In this document: positions 1-7,125 of the stretch, in pieces
Position numbering within the stretch: the first letter of the stretch is position 1
Layout: every line of letters starts with the position of its first letter
Assembly (NCBI GenBank): GCA_938041705.1
Contig: CALISP010000197.1
Span: 1-10,679, forward strand
Length of the DNA: 10,679 nucleotides
Direction: 5' to 3'
From: an uncultured Cocleimonas sp.
GTDB taxonomy: Bacteria; Pseudomonadota; Gammaproteobacteria; Thiotrichales; Thiotrichaceae
Made by a program: the position numbers and the translations under genes
Notes under the pieces: model-generated
What the model was told of the DNA's origin: nothing
Databases searched by the model: none
The model's input: only the letters and a program-made list of their open reading frames with translations

Positions 1-1
1 A

Positions 2-325
2 GTATTAACTGCCTTAGGTTTTACACCAGATGCTATTAGCAATATTATTGAGGTTAGGAAAGAAGACCCTTTTACTAGCTTAGAAGATTTACAAACATCG
101 CCGGTAATAAGCAACGCTTTAATTTCCGAAAATAACCCTGACGGTCTTGTTGACCCTCTTGATATTGATGTAAAAAGCGAATATTTTTTATTAGAAGGTA
201 AAGTAGAAATAAATAACACAAGATTATTTGTAAATTCAATCTTATGGCGGAACCAAAATGGTCAAGTTTCTGTCATAATGCGCGACTTTAGTAATCCTCA
301 AGCCATAACAAAAGCAACCAATTAA
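2..325 (+). CDS. gspK: Type II secretion system minor pseudopilin GspK, C-terminal end (partial)
   Basis: This is the last 107 codons of a gene that begins upstream of the window; the frame runs open from base 2 to a TAA directly before the gspL start. GspK is the large minor pseudopilin that sits with GspI and GspJ at the tip of the periplasmic type II secretion pseudopilus. Visible family traits are a helix-hairpin-helix-like stretch near the visible start (LTALGFTPD followed by FTSLEDL), then the C-terminal KSEYFLLEGKVEI segment, which matches the usual 'S-x-YF-x-(L/V)-x-G-x-V' pattern before the last strands with a conserved Arg (SILWR). The N-terminal prepilin peptide lies outside the window. 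The position immediately before gspL-M-N supports the call strongly. No ribosome site is obvious between the two genes, so coupled translation is likely. Confidence 0.88.
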   Translation, partial: VLTALGFTPDAISNIIEVRKEDPFTSLEDLQTSPVISNALISENNPDGLVDPLDIDVKSEYFLLEGKVEINNTRLFVNSILWRNQNGQVSVIMRDFSNPQAITKATN

Positions 326-1579
326 ATGCAACTGTTAGTTATAAAAATTAATCATCTTGGACAAAAGCCTGAGTATGCTTTATTGGGGAAGAAACAAACT
401 CAAGATCGATTTACCTCTAGTGAATGGAAACACGTTCGATCACTTTCCCGAGGCCGAAAAATTATCGCATTATTGCCATCTAATGAGGTTGTATTAACTT
501 CTGTGGCAATACCAAGCAAAAACCGCAAACAATTAATGCAAGCTATACCATATGCGCTTGAAGACACTTTGGCAGAGGACATTGAAAATCTTCATTTTTC
601 TGTATACCAAAGCAATGATGATAACGACACTACTTCTCGAGTAGCAATTATCAATAGGGATATTTTGATAGAAGCACTAGACCTTTTAAGATCCAAAGGA
701 CTAACGGCTAATTATATATTACCTGAATTACTAACACAAAAAACAGAAACTAATGCATGGTCAATTACATATACAAATAGAGATAATCATATTTCTGCAA
801 GTGTTCGCTTAGACCTATTTGATGGCTTTGTATGCGACCATGATATGTTGAATATGTTCTTATCTGATCCACTTGAGGAACAAACACCAACGGCTATATA
901 CAGCAATACTAAACTCGAGAACCTTCCTGAATCATTAGTGGATATTCCTTACAATTACATTGAAGGAGATATGATTGACTACGAAAGCACTATTAGTGCT
1001 TTACCACTGAACTTATTGACGAATTTTAATCGTATAAATCAACAAACTTCATCATTAAACTGGAAAGCCTGGAAACCTACAGCTTTATTGGGGGGAGTAT
1101 TAGCCAGTATTTGGATGGGGATATTTTTTTGGCAAAACAATCTCTTACAAAATCAAAGCAATCAATTGAAAATCCAAATTGAACAAGTATACAAAGATAC
1201 ATTTCCGAAAGGCAGAATTGTTGATGCATCAGCACAAATGCAATCAGCATTACAGAAATTAAAAGCGAATGCTGGGCTAACAATCGAATCCCCTCTTCCA
1301 TTAATTTCAAGTATGGGGCCTTTATTAAAAGAATATAAAGACTTGGTTTTGAGTGAATTACGCTATCAAGAAAACCAGCTTTCTATGACTATAGAATCAC
1401 CCAATTTAACAAGACTTGATACATTTAAGAAAGACGCCGCTGATAAAAGCAACCTCAAGGTCGAGATTAAAGATTCAACTACTACCGCTAATAAAGTAAA
1501 AGCAGTCATTATAGTTTCTCCACTACCAAGCTCTACAGCGAGCAAATCAAATAAGCAGAATGACAAGGGGAACTCATGA
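326..1579 (+). CDS. gspL: Type II secretion system inner-membrane platform protein GspL
   Basis: GspL (417 aa, usual family size) bridges the cytoplasmic ATPase GspE to the inner-membrane platform through GspM. The sequence shows a cytoplasmic domain of about 245 residues, with an early IIALLPSNEVVLTSVAIP segment and the AIPYALEDTLAEDIENLHF stretch typical of GspL actin-like domains. The usual 'LPLNLL' motif follows near residue 226. One membrane segment lies at about residues 251-269 (rich in Leu, Gly, Ile and Trp). A periplasmic part follows, with a coiled stretch and a small ferredoxin-like C-terminal domain. The ATG sits directly on the gspK stop codon with no clear Shine-Dalgarno sequence, which suggests translational coupling. 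The gene overlaps gspM by four bases (ATGA). The Ser/Lys/Asn-rich tail looks disordered. Identification is firm from size, topology and gene order. Confidence 0.93.
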   Translation: MQLLVIKINHLGQKPEYALLGKKQTQDRFTSSEWKHVRSLSRGRKIIALLPSNEVVLTSVAIPSKNRKQLMQAIPYALEDTLAEDIENLHFSVYQSNDDNDTTSRVAIINRDILIEALDLLRSKGLTANYILPELLTQKTETNAWSITYTNRDNHISASVRLDLFDGFVCDHDMLNMFLSDPLEEQTPTAIYSNTKLENLPESLVDIPYNYIEGDMIDYESTISALPLNLLTNFNRINQQTSSLNWKAWKPTALLGGVLASIWMGIFFWQNNLLQNQSNQLKIQIEQVYKDTFPKGRIVDASAQMQSALQKLKANAGLTIESPLPLISSMGPLLKEYKDLVLSELRYQENQLSMTIESPNLTRLDTFKKDAADKSNLKVEIKDSTTTANKVKAVIIVSPLPSSTASKSNKQNDKGNS

Positions 1580-2070
1580 ATAGCTGGTTTAACTCATTAT
1601 CTCCACGCGAACAAGCTTTAGTAAGCTACGGATCAATTGCTGTAATCATCGTTCTACTCTGGTTACTAGCAATAAAACCCCTTTACAACAATCAGATTAA
1701 ATTAAATAAAGCCATTGCTTTGCAGAAAACCACTCTCGACACAATGCAAAAGCAAAGTATAGAAATCAAACAAATACAAACAAATAATATAGTTAAACCA
1801 GCTACGAGTAACTCGCAAAACCCTCAACAACTTATTGAAAGATCATTGCAAACCTGGCGCCTTAAAAACGCTTTGGAGAGAATGCAATCTCAAGGTAGCA
1901 ATGGTGTAAGACTTACACTTAAAAAGGCAAATGCCGATAGAGTAATGCGTTTTTTACATGAACTAGAGAGCACTCATTCTTTATCTATTGATAACATGGC
2001 TATCGACAGTAATAACAAAGAAACTGGTTTCGCTGACTTTAGATTAACCATTAAACGTAATACTAAATAA
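1576..2070 (+). CDS. gspM: Type II secretion system inner-membrane protein GspM
   Basis: GspM (164 aa, normal length) is a bitopic inner-membrane protein that pairs with GspL and stabilises the GspE-GspF-GspL platform. The N-terminus has the family hallmark 'W-x-x-L-S-P-R-E-Q' (residues 4-13), followed by one membrane span at about residues 16-34 and a conserved KPLY exit. A periplasmic coiled region and a small ferredoxin-like C-terminal domain follow. The start codon overlaps the gspL stop as ATGA, with an AAGGGGA ribosome site just upstream inside gspL. The next gene, gspN, begins at the base after the stop. Gene order and the SPREQ motif make the call secure. Confidence 0.93.
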   Translation: MNSWFNSLSPREQALVSYGSIAVIIVLLWLLAIKPLYNNQIKLNKAIALQKTTLDTMQKQSIEIKQIQTNNIVKPATSNSQNPQQLIERSLQTWRLKNALERMQSQGSNGVRLTLKKANADRVMRFLHELESTHSLSIDNMAIDSNNKETGFADFRLTIKRNTK

Positions 2071-2820
2071 ATGAAAAAATTAATATTCCTAGGTTTAATT
2101 TCATTTGTCTTGGCTGCAATTTGGCTTATGCCTTTAGTGGTTTTAGCACCTCATATAGGCAAGGTAACCAATAAATTATCATTAAAAAACCCCAGTGGCA
2201 CAATTTGGAATGGTGAGGTAAACCAACTTAATATTGACAATAATTATTTAGGAAAAGTTAACTGGGAAGTTGATCCATTGCAAAGCCTTAAGACTCTATC
2301 TCTCAAAACGAAATTTAATATTAAGAGTAAGGATATCAATGCTTTTGGAGTCGCTGGAATAAACATAGATAAAAGTCTAATCATCCATAATACTCAATTT
2401 GATATAAATGCAAGCTATGTAAATACTCTGCAAAATAAAGCAAAGCTATCTGGTACTTTTAATGGCTTTATAAAAAATGCTGCTATTAAAAAAGATGTTG
2501 TTCCTCAAATAGATGCAATTGTAAACTGGCAAGATGGTGCGTTAGATTCCCCAATAAAGCTAACTGAAGGGGATTATCGCGCAGTAATAACGCCAGAAAC
2601 TGGAGACTTGAATATTAAACTCAGTTCTAAAGAGGCACCAATTGAACTAAATGGCGATATAAAACTCCAAAAAGATTGGATATTTACAACTAACTTAATC
2701 ACTAAATCTAGTAATGCTGGTTTGATGGCAATGATGAAGTTTGCAGGTAAGCCACAAACCGACGGAAGCATTGCAATCAAACAAAAAGGAGATTTAAAAC
2801 CTTTCATTGGTATAAATTAA
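2071..2820 (+). CDS. gspN: Type II secretion system protein GspN
   Basis: GspN (249 aa) is an accessory type II secretion protein present in only some systems; its exact role is unclear. A hydrophobic N-terminal segment at about residues 4-27 looks like a signal anchor. The family motif 'P-S-G-T-I-W-N-G' appears as residues 42-49, followed by GKVNWEVDP, the typical 'l-x-W-x-l-x-P' element. The remainder alternates short beta strands and is predicted periplasmic. The start codon touches the gspM stop codon and has no strong ribosome site, so translation is probably coupled. It appears to be the last gene of the gsp run: 39 bases separate it from ubiK, and no hairpin terminator is visible there, so read-through into ubiK is possible. 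Confidence 0.9.
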   Translation: MKKLIFLGLISFVLAAIWLMPLVVLAPHIGKVTNKLSLKNPSGTIWNGEVNQLNIDNNYLGKVNWEVDPLQSLKTLSLKTKFNIKSKDINAFGVAGINIDKSLIIHNTQFDINASYVNTLQNKAKLSGTFNGFIKNAAIKKDVVPQIDAIVNWQDGALDSPIKLTEGDYRAVITPETGDLNIKLSSKEAPIELNGDIKLQKDWIFTTNLITKSSNAGLMAMMKFAGKPQTDGSIAIKQKGDLKPFIGIN

Positions 2821-2859
2821 ATATAGAAATAGCTCTCTAAGCTGGAATAAAAAAAGATT

Positions 2860-3132
2860 ATGAATAAACCAACTCAAATTGATGAATTAGCAAAAAAATT
2901 AGCAGGCTTTATGCCGAATTCTGTGCAGAGCTTACAAGAAGATATCGAACAAAATATCCGAAGTGGTTTAGAAAGTGGTTTACGCAAAATGAATTTAGTT
3001 GGCCGCGAAGAGTTTGATATTCAAAACGCTGTATTATTACGAACACGGGAAAAACTTGAAGCCTTAGAAACAATAGTAAGTACACTTGAAGATAAGTTAA
3101 CAAAGAATACAGAAAAATTGGAGAATAAATAA
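2860..3132 (+). CDS. ubiK: Ubiquinone biosynthesis accessory factor UbiK (YqiC/BMFP family)
   Basis: UbiK (90 aa) is a small soluble or membrane-associated factor that, in Escherichia coli, binds UbiJ and helps the Ubi complex make ubiquinone efficiently under oxygen. The family pattern is clear. An amphipathic N-terminal half (LAKKLAGFMPNSVQ) is followed by an 'R-E-E-F-D-I-Q-x-A-V-L-L-R-T-R-E-K-L-E-A-L-E' block at residues 49-70, and then a C-terminal coiled coil rich in Leu, Glu and Lys. That coiled coil mediates trimerisation in characterised homologues. The ATG at 2860 has only a weak A-rich ribosome site. The stop overlaps the start of the next gene by one base (TAATG). Its place behind gspN is probably transcriptional convenience; no functional link to secretion can be read from the sequence. 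Confidence 0.93.
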   Translation: MNKPTQIDELAKKLAGFMPNSVQSLQEDIEQNIRSGLESGLRKMNLVGREEFDIQNAVLLRTREKLEALETIVSTLEDKLTKNTEKLENK

Positions 3133-4502
3133 TGATAAAACTTATACGCTTAGTTTGTCTTTTCCCAACATTATTAGTAGCAAGTTTAGCTACAACAACT
3201 GTGCAAGCTCAGCCACATATTCATGGAGATCGTCCTCACACCCATCCTTTACCTGCACAAGGCATAAGTCATAAACATGGTAATACTGCACCTGGCCGAG
3301 TTGCTAATGGACAAAAACCTGCACCACGTGCTCAACAGCAGGTACCAGTACGACCGAATAACACTGCACAAAACAATCGCGCTATTGCCGGAAATCCAAA
3401 CGCAGAGCTGAAACAGGCTTATGCACAAAAAAACTATAAACGAGTTTTTCAAATTGCTTCAAAGTTCGCTAAGCAAGGCGATCCATCAGGCCAGTTTGTT
3501 CTAGGTCAATTGGCGTTATTGGGCCAAGGACAAAAGAAAAATCCTAAAATGGCTTTTAATTGGCTAAATAAGTCTGCTGCAGGAGGCCACAAAGGTGCAC
3601 GTTATTTATTGGGGTCTCTCTATGCTAGTGGCACAGGTACTAAGAAAAACTTTGGTCAAGCGCATAAATATTACAAATTAGCTGCGCAAGCTGGAGTACC
3701 AGATGCCATGGCTAGCCTTGGAGTAATGTATGAAAAAGGGCAAGGCGTAAAGAAAAATATTCCAACAGCAATGAAGTACTACGAACAGGCTGCCAACAAA
3801 GGAATTACTAACGTACAGTTAATGATGGGTGAGCGCTATATCAAAGGTGTTGGGGTTAAAAAGAACCCTGCCAAAGGATATAGATTTGTCAAAATGGCTC
3901 ATGATTCTGGTGCTCCACAAGCAACTTATTTATTAGGGGTATTAAACGCTGAAGGAATCGGTACCAAGAAGAGTCCTCAATATGCTTTTAAGTATTTAAC
4001 AGCAGCTGCTAAACGAAATATTCCTGACGCTCAATATGATTTAGCTTCATCTTACGCCCAAGGTATTGGTACTAAAAAGAATATGGGACAAGCTATTAAC
4101 TGGTATAAAAAAGCAGGTAACAATGGAATAGTTACTGCGCAGCACAACCTTGGATTAATATATCTGCAAGGACTTGGTACTAAAAAGAACCCTAAACAAG
4201 CATTCTCTTGGTTTAAAAAAGCGGCTACTAAAGGTCACCCTGTATCACAATATTTCTTAGGTGACTTATATGTAGATGGCGTTGGTGTTGGCAAGAACCA
4301 TAAACAAGCACTTACGTGGTATAAGAAAGCTGCTGCAAAAAAATTCCCAGCTGCTGAATATAGTGTTGGCGCAATGTATGCTAATGGTTATGGAACGACA
4401 AAGAATATGAAAGTAGCAAAACAATGGTTTCAGAAAGCTTCTAAGAATGGCAGTAAAAAAGCAACAAATGCACTGGCTATCCTTAAGAAGAATGGAATCT
4501 AG
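3132..4502 (+). CDS. Secreted Sel1-like repeat protein with N-terminal His-rich segment
   Basis: This 456-aa protein has a signal peptide (about residues 1-26, cut near VQA). A mature N-terminus with three H-x-H pairs follows (His29/31, His36/38, His47/49), then a Pro/Gln/Asn-rich linker to about residue 90, then a long array of Sel1-like (TPR-related) helical repeats. The loop motif G-x-G-x-K-K-N recurs at residues 131, 167, 203, 239, 275, 311, 347, 383 and 419, exactly every 36 residues, so there are about nine to ten repeats. Such solenoids usually act as protein-interaction scaffolds; the partner is unknown here. The His pairs could bind a metal, which is inference. A good ribosome site (GGAG at 3120) lies inside the end of ubiK, and the two genes overlap by one base, so they are co-translated. 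Family call firm, function unknown. Confidence 0.88.
   Translation: MIKLIRLVCLFPTLLVASLATTTVQAQPHIHGDRPHTHPLPAQGISHKHGNTAPGRVANGQKPAPRAQQQVPVRPNNTAQNNRAIAGNPNAELKQAYAQKNYKRVFQIASKFAKQGDPSGQFVLGQLALLGQGQKKNPKMAFNWLNKSAAGGHKGARYLLGSLYASGTGTKKNFGQAHKYYKLAAQAGVPDAMASLGVMYEKGQGVKKNIPTAMKYYEQAANKGITNVQLMMGERYIKGVGVKKNPAKGYRFVKMAHDSGAPQATYLLGVLNAEGIGTKKSPQYAFKYLTAAAKRNIPDAQYDLASSYAQGIGTKKNMGQAINWYKKAGNNGIVTAQHNLGLIYLQGLGTKKNPKQAFSWFKKAATKGHPVSQYFLGDLYVDGVGVGKNHKQALTWYKKAAAKKFPAAEYSVGAMYANGYGTTKNMKVAKQWFQKASKNGSKKATNALAILKKNGI
3522..4406 (+). repeat. 108-bp periodic Sel1 repeat array within the coding region
   Basis: Nine copies of a glycine-Lys-Lys-Asn loop motif recur at an exact 36-codon period with no insertions or deletions between units. 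The DNA copies are recognisably similar around the 'ggtactaaraaraa' loop but diverged elsewhere. That fits old duplications kept in register by protein structure rather than a recent tandem expansion. Confidence 0.8.
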
Positions 4503-4688
4503 TTCTGTCTATATCGAATAGATAAATATATTAAGACCCTCTTATTTTTAGACAGTATTTATAAAACAACTCTATTTTTAGTTTCTTATTAACTTTATGC
4601 TAGTTTAAAGACTTTCTTAAATTCGAAGGGAGAGACGGTTAAGTACTTAAAAGTCGAATATATATCGAGCTTAGGATATCAAAATATC
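4503..4688. other. Intergenic region between convergent Sel1-repeat gene and coq7
   Basis: These 186 very AT-rich bases separate two converging genes. I see no coding frame of note and no GC-rich hairpin with a T-run that would clearly end the plus-strand transcript. A 12-base perfect palindrome (TTAAGTACTTAA, 4639-4650) and the hairpin listed at 4671 are the only structures that stand out. Confidence 0.6.
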
Positions 4689-4692
4689 CTAA
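4671..4692 (-). terminator. Hairpin overlapping the coq7 stop codon (possible weak terminator)
   Basis: A perfect 9-bp inverted repeat (TTAGGATAT paired with ATATCCTAA, 4-base loop) covers the coq7 stop codon at 4689-4691. The stem is AT-rich and no clear T-run follows on either strand, so it is not a classical intrinsic terminator. It may protect the 3' end of the message or be incidental. Confidence 0.3.
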
Positions 4693-5348
4693 ATCTTAGC
4701 TGAAAAGGTCGTCATTACTTTTGATATTAAGGGCATTAAAACCTTACGCACTGGAAAAGGTAATTCTACAGCACCTGCTTCAACAGCTACTTCAGCATGG
4801 TGAGCTTCATCTGTTTTCATTTGCTCTAAAATAGCTCTGCTCGAGTTATCTTTTGCTGGCAATTTATTTAAGTGTGAATTTATATGCTTTCCGACTTGAT
4901 CTTCAGTCTCTTTGACAAAACCTAAACTCCATTTATCTCCTGCAAGACCAGCTACTGCACCAATCCCAAAAGAACCTAAATACCATACTGGACTTAAATA
5001 GCTTTTATGCGAATCGAGTTGTTCAAGTCGAGTTTCGCACCAATTTAAATGATCGTTTTCTTCGGCTGCAGAATTTTTCATCTGCTCGCGAATTTCATCT
5101 GACTTAGACATTAAGGCCTGGCCTCTATAGAGACCTTGAGCTGCAACCTCACCAGCGTGATTAATTCTCATCAGACGCGCTGAGAGCTTTTTTTCAGAAT
5201 CCGAGAGGGTTACTTCAGTTAAATTCTTATCAAGCAACTGGGAGGGATTTACCCGCCCAGTTGTGGGTGCTTTTGTATGAACAACACGCAAAGCTTGATC
5301 AACTTCATTTAAGAGCTTATCCAATGGATTTAGCTTTCTAGGTATCAT
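4689..5348 (-). CDS. coq7: Coq7-type diiron ubiquinone biosynthesis hydroxylase
   Basis: This 219-aa protein is the bacterial Coq7 enzyme. It hydroxylates 2-polyprenyl-3-methyl-6-methoxy-1,4-benzoquinol, the penultimate ubiquinone intermediate, at the membrane surface; the flavin enzyme UbiF does this step in Escherichia coli. The ferritin-like four-helix ligands are visible: Glu67 in RINHAGEVAAQGLYRGQ, Glu97 and His100 in EENDH, a Glu at 147 or 149 in KETEDQVGKH, and Glu181 and His184 in DEAHH. A hydrophobic Gly/Ala-rich stretch (about 121-145) between helices 2 and 3 is the usual membrane-contacting part. Length is normal for proteobacterial Coq7. The ribosome site AGGGTGAG lies four bases from the ATG. 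It follows dsbA by 37 bases with no terminator between, so both probably share a transcript. Confidence 0.94.
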   Translation of the reverse strand: MIPRKLNPLDKLLNEVDQALRVVHTKAPTTGRVNPSQLLDKNLTEVTLSDSEKKLSARLMRINHAGEVAAQGLYRGQALMSKSDEIREQMKNSAAEENDHLNWCETRLEQLDSHKSYLSPVWYLGSFGIGAVAGLAGDKWSLGFVKETEDQVGKHINSHLNKLPAKDNSSRAILEQMKTDEAHHAEVAVEAGAVELPFPVRKVLMPLISKVMTTFSAKI

Positions 5349-5385
5349 TAACTCACCCTATTAAATGGACCATTAAAATTTAACT

Positions 5386-6153
5386 TTATTTTGACGCATT
5401 CTCTTTTTCAGCAAGCATTTTAACAACTTCCATCACTTTAAGATTACCACCAGCCATATATGGGCTAGTTCGGTATTTACCATTAACGATCATAGATGGA
5501 ACAGAATTTGCTTGTGCACCTGCACCAAACTCTTGAGCACGGACTAGCTTGGCTTGAAACGCCATTGATTTCTTTACGTTGTCTATTTGTTCTTCAGTAT
5601 AACCTTGCTCAACAAAGAAGCGAGTGACTGCTTTTGGAGAACGCAAACGTCTTTTTTGATCGTGAATTGATTGGAATATTTTTGTTACTAAGTCTTTTGA
5701 TCCTTTAGGATCAAGGATTTCAGCAATAAAAAATGTGTTAGCGTCAGCAGCCCAGCTTGGGTTTAGCATAGCAGGAACTTGCTTAAACTCTACATAATCA
5801 GGATGATTAGCTTTATATTTGATTATTTCAGGTTCCATTGAATAACAGTGAGGACAACCAAACCAAAATAATTCAGCTACTTCAATTTTTCCTGGTGCTA
5901 CATATGTAGACATTTCAGGGAGAATTTTAACGTAATGAGTACCTTCAACAAATTCAGATGAAGAAAGTTGCATTGCATCATCTTTTTTCACATCAGTAGT
6001 TTTAGCTGCAGTTTCATCAGCAGGTGCTGAAGTGGTAGCAGCAACTTTTTTTACTTCAATTTTTTTTGCATCTGAAGATGCTGATGAGTTACACGCGGAA
6101 ACAAACACAGCAAGAAATAATGAAGTTAGTATTAGTTTTATATTTTGATTCAT
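5386..6153 (-). CDS. dsbA: Thiol:disulfide oxidoreductase DsbA, predicted lipoprotein form
   Basis: DsbA puts disulfide bonds into proteins in the periplasm and is re-oxidised by DsbB. The thioredoxin-fold features are clear: FWFGCPHCYSMEP with the CPHC active site at residues 100-103, the cis-proline loop NSVPS (Pro219), and the inserted helical domain between them. The frame can be extended to an ATG at 6201. I chose 6153 because it has an AAGGG ribosome site and begins a signal peptide ending in VSAC, a good lipobox with Cys21. The mature protein would then be lipid-anchored. A low-complexity Ala/Lys/Thr/Asp-rich linker of about 45 residues (22-66) separates the anchor from the catalytic domain, which explains why it is longer (255 aa) than soluble DsbA (about 208 aa). 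The dsbA next to cytochrome c4 order is shared with Pseudomonas. Confidence 0.92.
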   Translation of the reverse strand: MNQNIKLILTSLFLAVFVSACNSSASSDAKKIEVKKVAATTSAPADETAAKTTDVKKDDAMQLSSSEFVEGTHYVKILPEMSTYVAPGKIEVAELFWFGCPHCYSMEPEIIKYKANHPDYVEFKQVPAMLNPSWAADANTFFIAEILDPKGSKDLVTKIFQSIHDQKRRLRSPKAVTRFFVEQGYTEEQIDNVKKSMAFQAKLVRAQEFGAGAQANSVPSMIVNGKYRTSPYMAGGNLKVMEVVKMLAEKENASK

Positions 6154-6207
6154 TAGAATTAAACCCTTAGAAGTTTTAGTAAATAGATTGATAAATATCA
6201 TAATAAA

Positions 6208-6220
6208 TAGTGTGACACTA
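6208..6220. promoter_or_regulatory. Short inverted repeat upstream of dsbA (possible operator)
   Basis: TAGTGT and ACACTA flank a single central G, a perfect 6-bp dyad 55-67 bases upstream of the dsbA start, inside the AT-rich leader between the tandem terminators and the gene. It could be a repressor or activator half-site pair. No protein is identifiable, and a chance occurrence is possible. Confidence 0.2.
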
Positions 6221-6308
6221 ATGATATAAAATAGTTCTTTCTTTACATCATTAGTTTAATGCTGATTTATTGTTTGAATTGGTACGAAATTCACTTAATT
6301 TTAGATGC

Positions 6309-6338
6309 AAAAAAAGGCGGCTAAAACCTCCTTTTTTA
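6309..6338 (-). terminator. Second intrinsic terminator after cytochrome c4
   Basis: On the minus strand an A-run plus GG pairs with CC plus a T-run of seven. The stem is extended by two GC pairs past one A/G mismatch, and the loop is six bases. It lies immediately after the first terminator and would stop any transcript that escapes it. Because the stem ends in A/T tracts, it could also act on the plus strand, but no plus-strand gene ends here. Confidence 0.7.
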
Positions 6339-6369
6339 AAAACTCTTATTTAACGTAATTAAATAAGAG
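6338..6369 (-). terminator. First intrinsic terminator after cytochrome c4
   Basis: A perfect 11-bp inverted repeat (CTCTTATTTAA with TTAAATAAGAG, 5-base loop, 6343-6369) begins 20 bases after the cytochrome c4 stop and is followed on the minus strand by five Ts. The stem is AT-rich, so termination may be incomplete, which could explain the second hairpin behind it. Confidence 0.65.
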
Positions 6370-6389
6370 CATAAATTTTCTAAACTTAT

Positions 6390-7019
6390 TTAATCTCGTA
6401 AACCAGTCATGTACTCAGAAACAGCTTCCATTTGAGCTGTACTCATTTTCTTTGACATATTGCGCATCATCTTACCAGTGTCATTATTTCTTTCGCCAGA
6501 CTTAAATAATTGTAATTGAGCAACTGAGTATTTTGCATGCTGACCAGATACTTTAGGAAATTTTGCAGTTGGATTACCAGACCCAGTAGGCCCATGACAT
6601 GCAGAACATGCAGCCACTCCAGCTTCCACAATGCCGCCACGATATATTGATTCACCTTCAGCAACTATTTCTTTATTTTTCGCGGTGCCTGGCTTTGCTT
6701 TAGAACTAGCGTAAAAAGCTGCAATGTCTAATACATCTTGATCTGACTCTATCGCTTTTGCCATTGAGCTCATTACTGCATTCTTACGTTTATCATTACG
6801 GTAATTCATCAACTGTTTTACGAGGTAAGATTCACCTTGTCCAGCTAACTTTGGCCATTCAGGATTAGTACTATTTCCATCTGCGCCATGACATGCTGCA
6901 CAACTTGTACTTAATGCTTTGCCTTTCTCAGCATCGCCAATTTTCTTTGTTTCGCTCGCATTAGCGAAAGAAGTTAATCCGATTGTTGCAGTAAGTGCCA
7001 ACATAGCTAATTTTTTCAT
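6390..7019 (-). CDS. Diheme cytochrome c4
   Basis: This 209-aa periplasmic or membrane-associated diheme cytochrome carries electrons, typically from the cytochrome bc1 complex toward a terminal oxidase such as cbb3. A signal peptide (residues 1-21, ending ANA) precedes two similar heme domains. Each has a C-x-x-C-H site: CAACH at 40-44 and CSACH at 138-142. Downstream of each, Met-rich helices supply the distal ligand (AVMSSMAKAI and GKMMRNMSKKM), matching the two-domain c4 pattern. The ribosome site AGGAG is eight bases from the ATG. It diverges from engB over 106 bases and is followed by two terminators before dsbA. Size and both motifs are as expected; nothing looks broken. Confidence 0.94.
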   Translation of the reverse strand: MKKLAMLALTATIGLTSFANASETKKIGDAEKGKALSTSCAACHGADGNSTNPEWPKLAGQGESYLVKQLMNYRNDKRKNAVMSSMAKAIESDQDVLDIAAFYASSKAKPGTAKNKEIVAEGESIYRGGIVEAGVAACSACHGPTGSGNPTAKFPKVSGQHAKYSVAQLQLFKSGERNNDTGKMMRNMSKKMSTAQMEAVSEYMTGLRD

Positions 7020-7081
7020 CTAACATGCTCCTAAATGCTTGTATACTTCGTGCCAATATCTGACTTGGCTTTCAGCCGCGT

Positions 7082-7110
7082 TTTATATCACATCCCTAAG
7101 CAGACAGCAA
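7082..7110 (-). promoter_or_regulatory. Candidate sigma-70 promoter for cytochrome c4
   Basis: On the minus strand TTGCTG (3 of 6 to consensus) and TATAAA (5 of 6) are separated by 17 bases. The start would be near 7075, about 55 bases before the cytochrome c4 ATG. The -35 box is weak, so this is a tentative call from spacing and the -10 box. Confidence 0.3.
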
Positions 7111-7125
7111 AGAGTGAGGTAATTT

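Noticed and set aside
2821..2859. Terminator or promoter between gspN and ubiK
   Set aside because: Only a 3-bp stem and no good -35/-10 pair are present, so neither can be supported.
3522..4406. CRISPR-like or tandem DNA repeat
   Set aside because: The 108-bp period is protein-level Sel1 repetition; DNA copies are diverged and there are no spacers.
4639..4650. TTAAGTACTTAA palindrome as an operator
   Set aside because: It lies between convergent gene ends, far from any start, and AT-rich palindromes of this size arise easily by chance.
6154..6201. Sixteen extra residues at the DsbA N-terminus from an ATG at 6201
   Set aside because: There is no ribosome site before it, and it would precede the lipoprotein signal peptide, which starts properly at 6153.
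6467..6664. Minus-strand open frame inside cytochrome c4
   Set aside because: It is an alternate-frame shadow of the cytochrome gene, whose heme motifs confirm the other frame.
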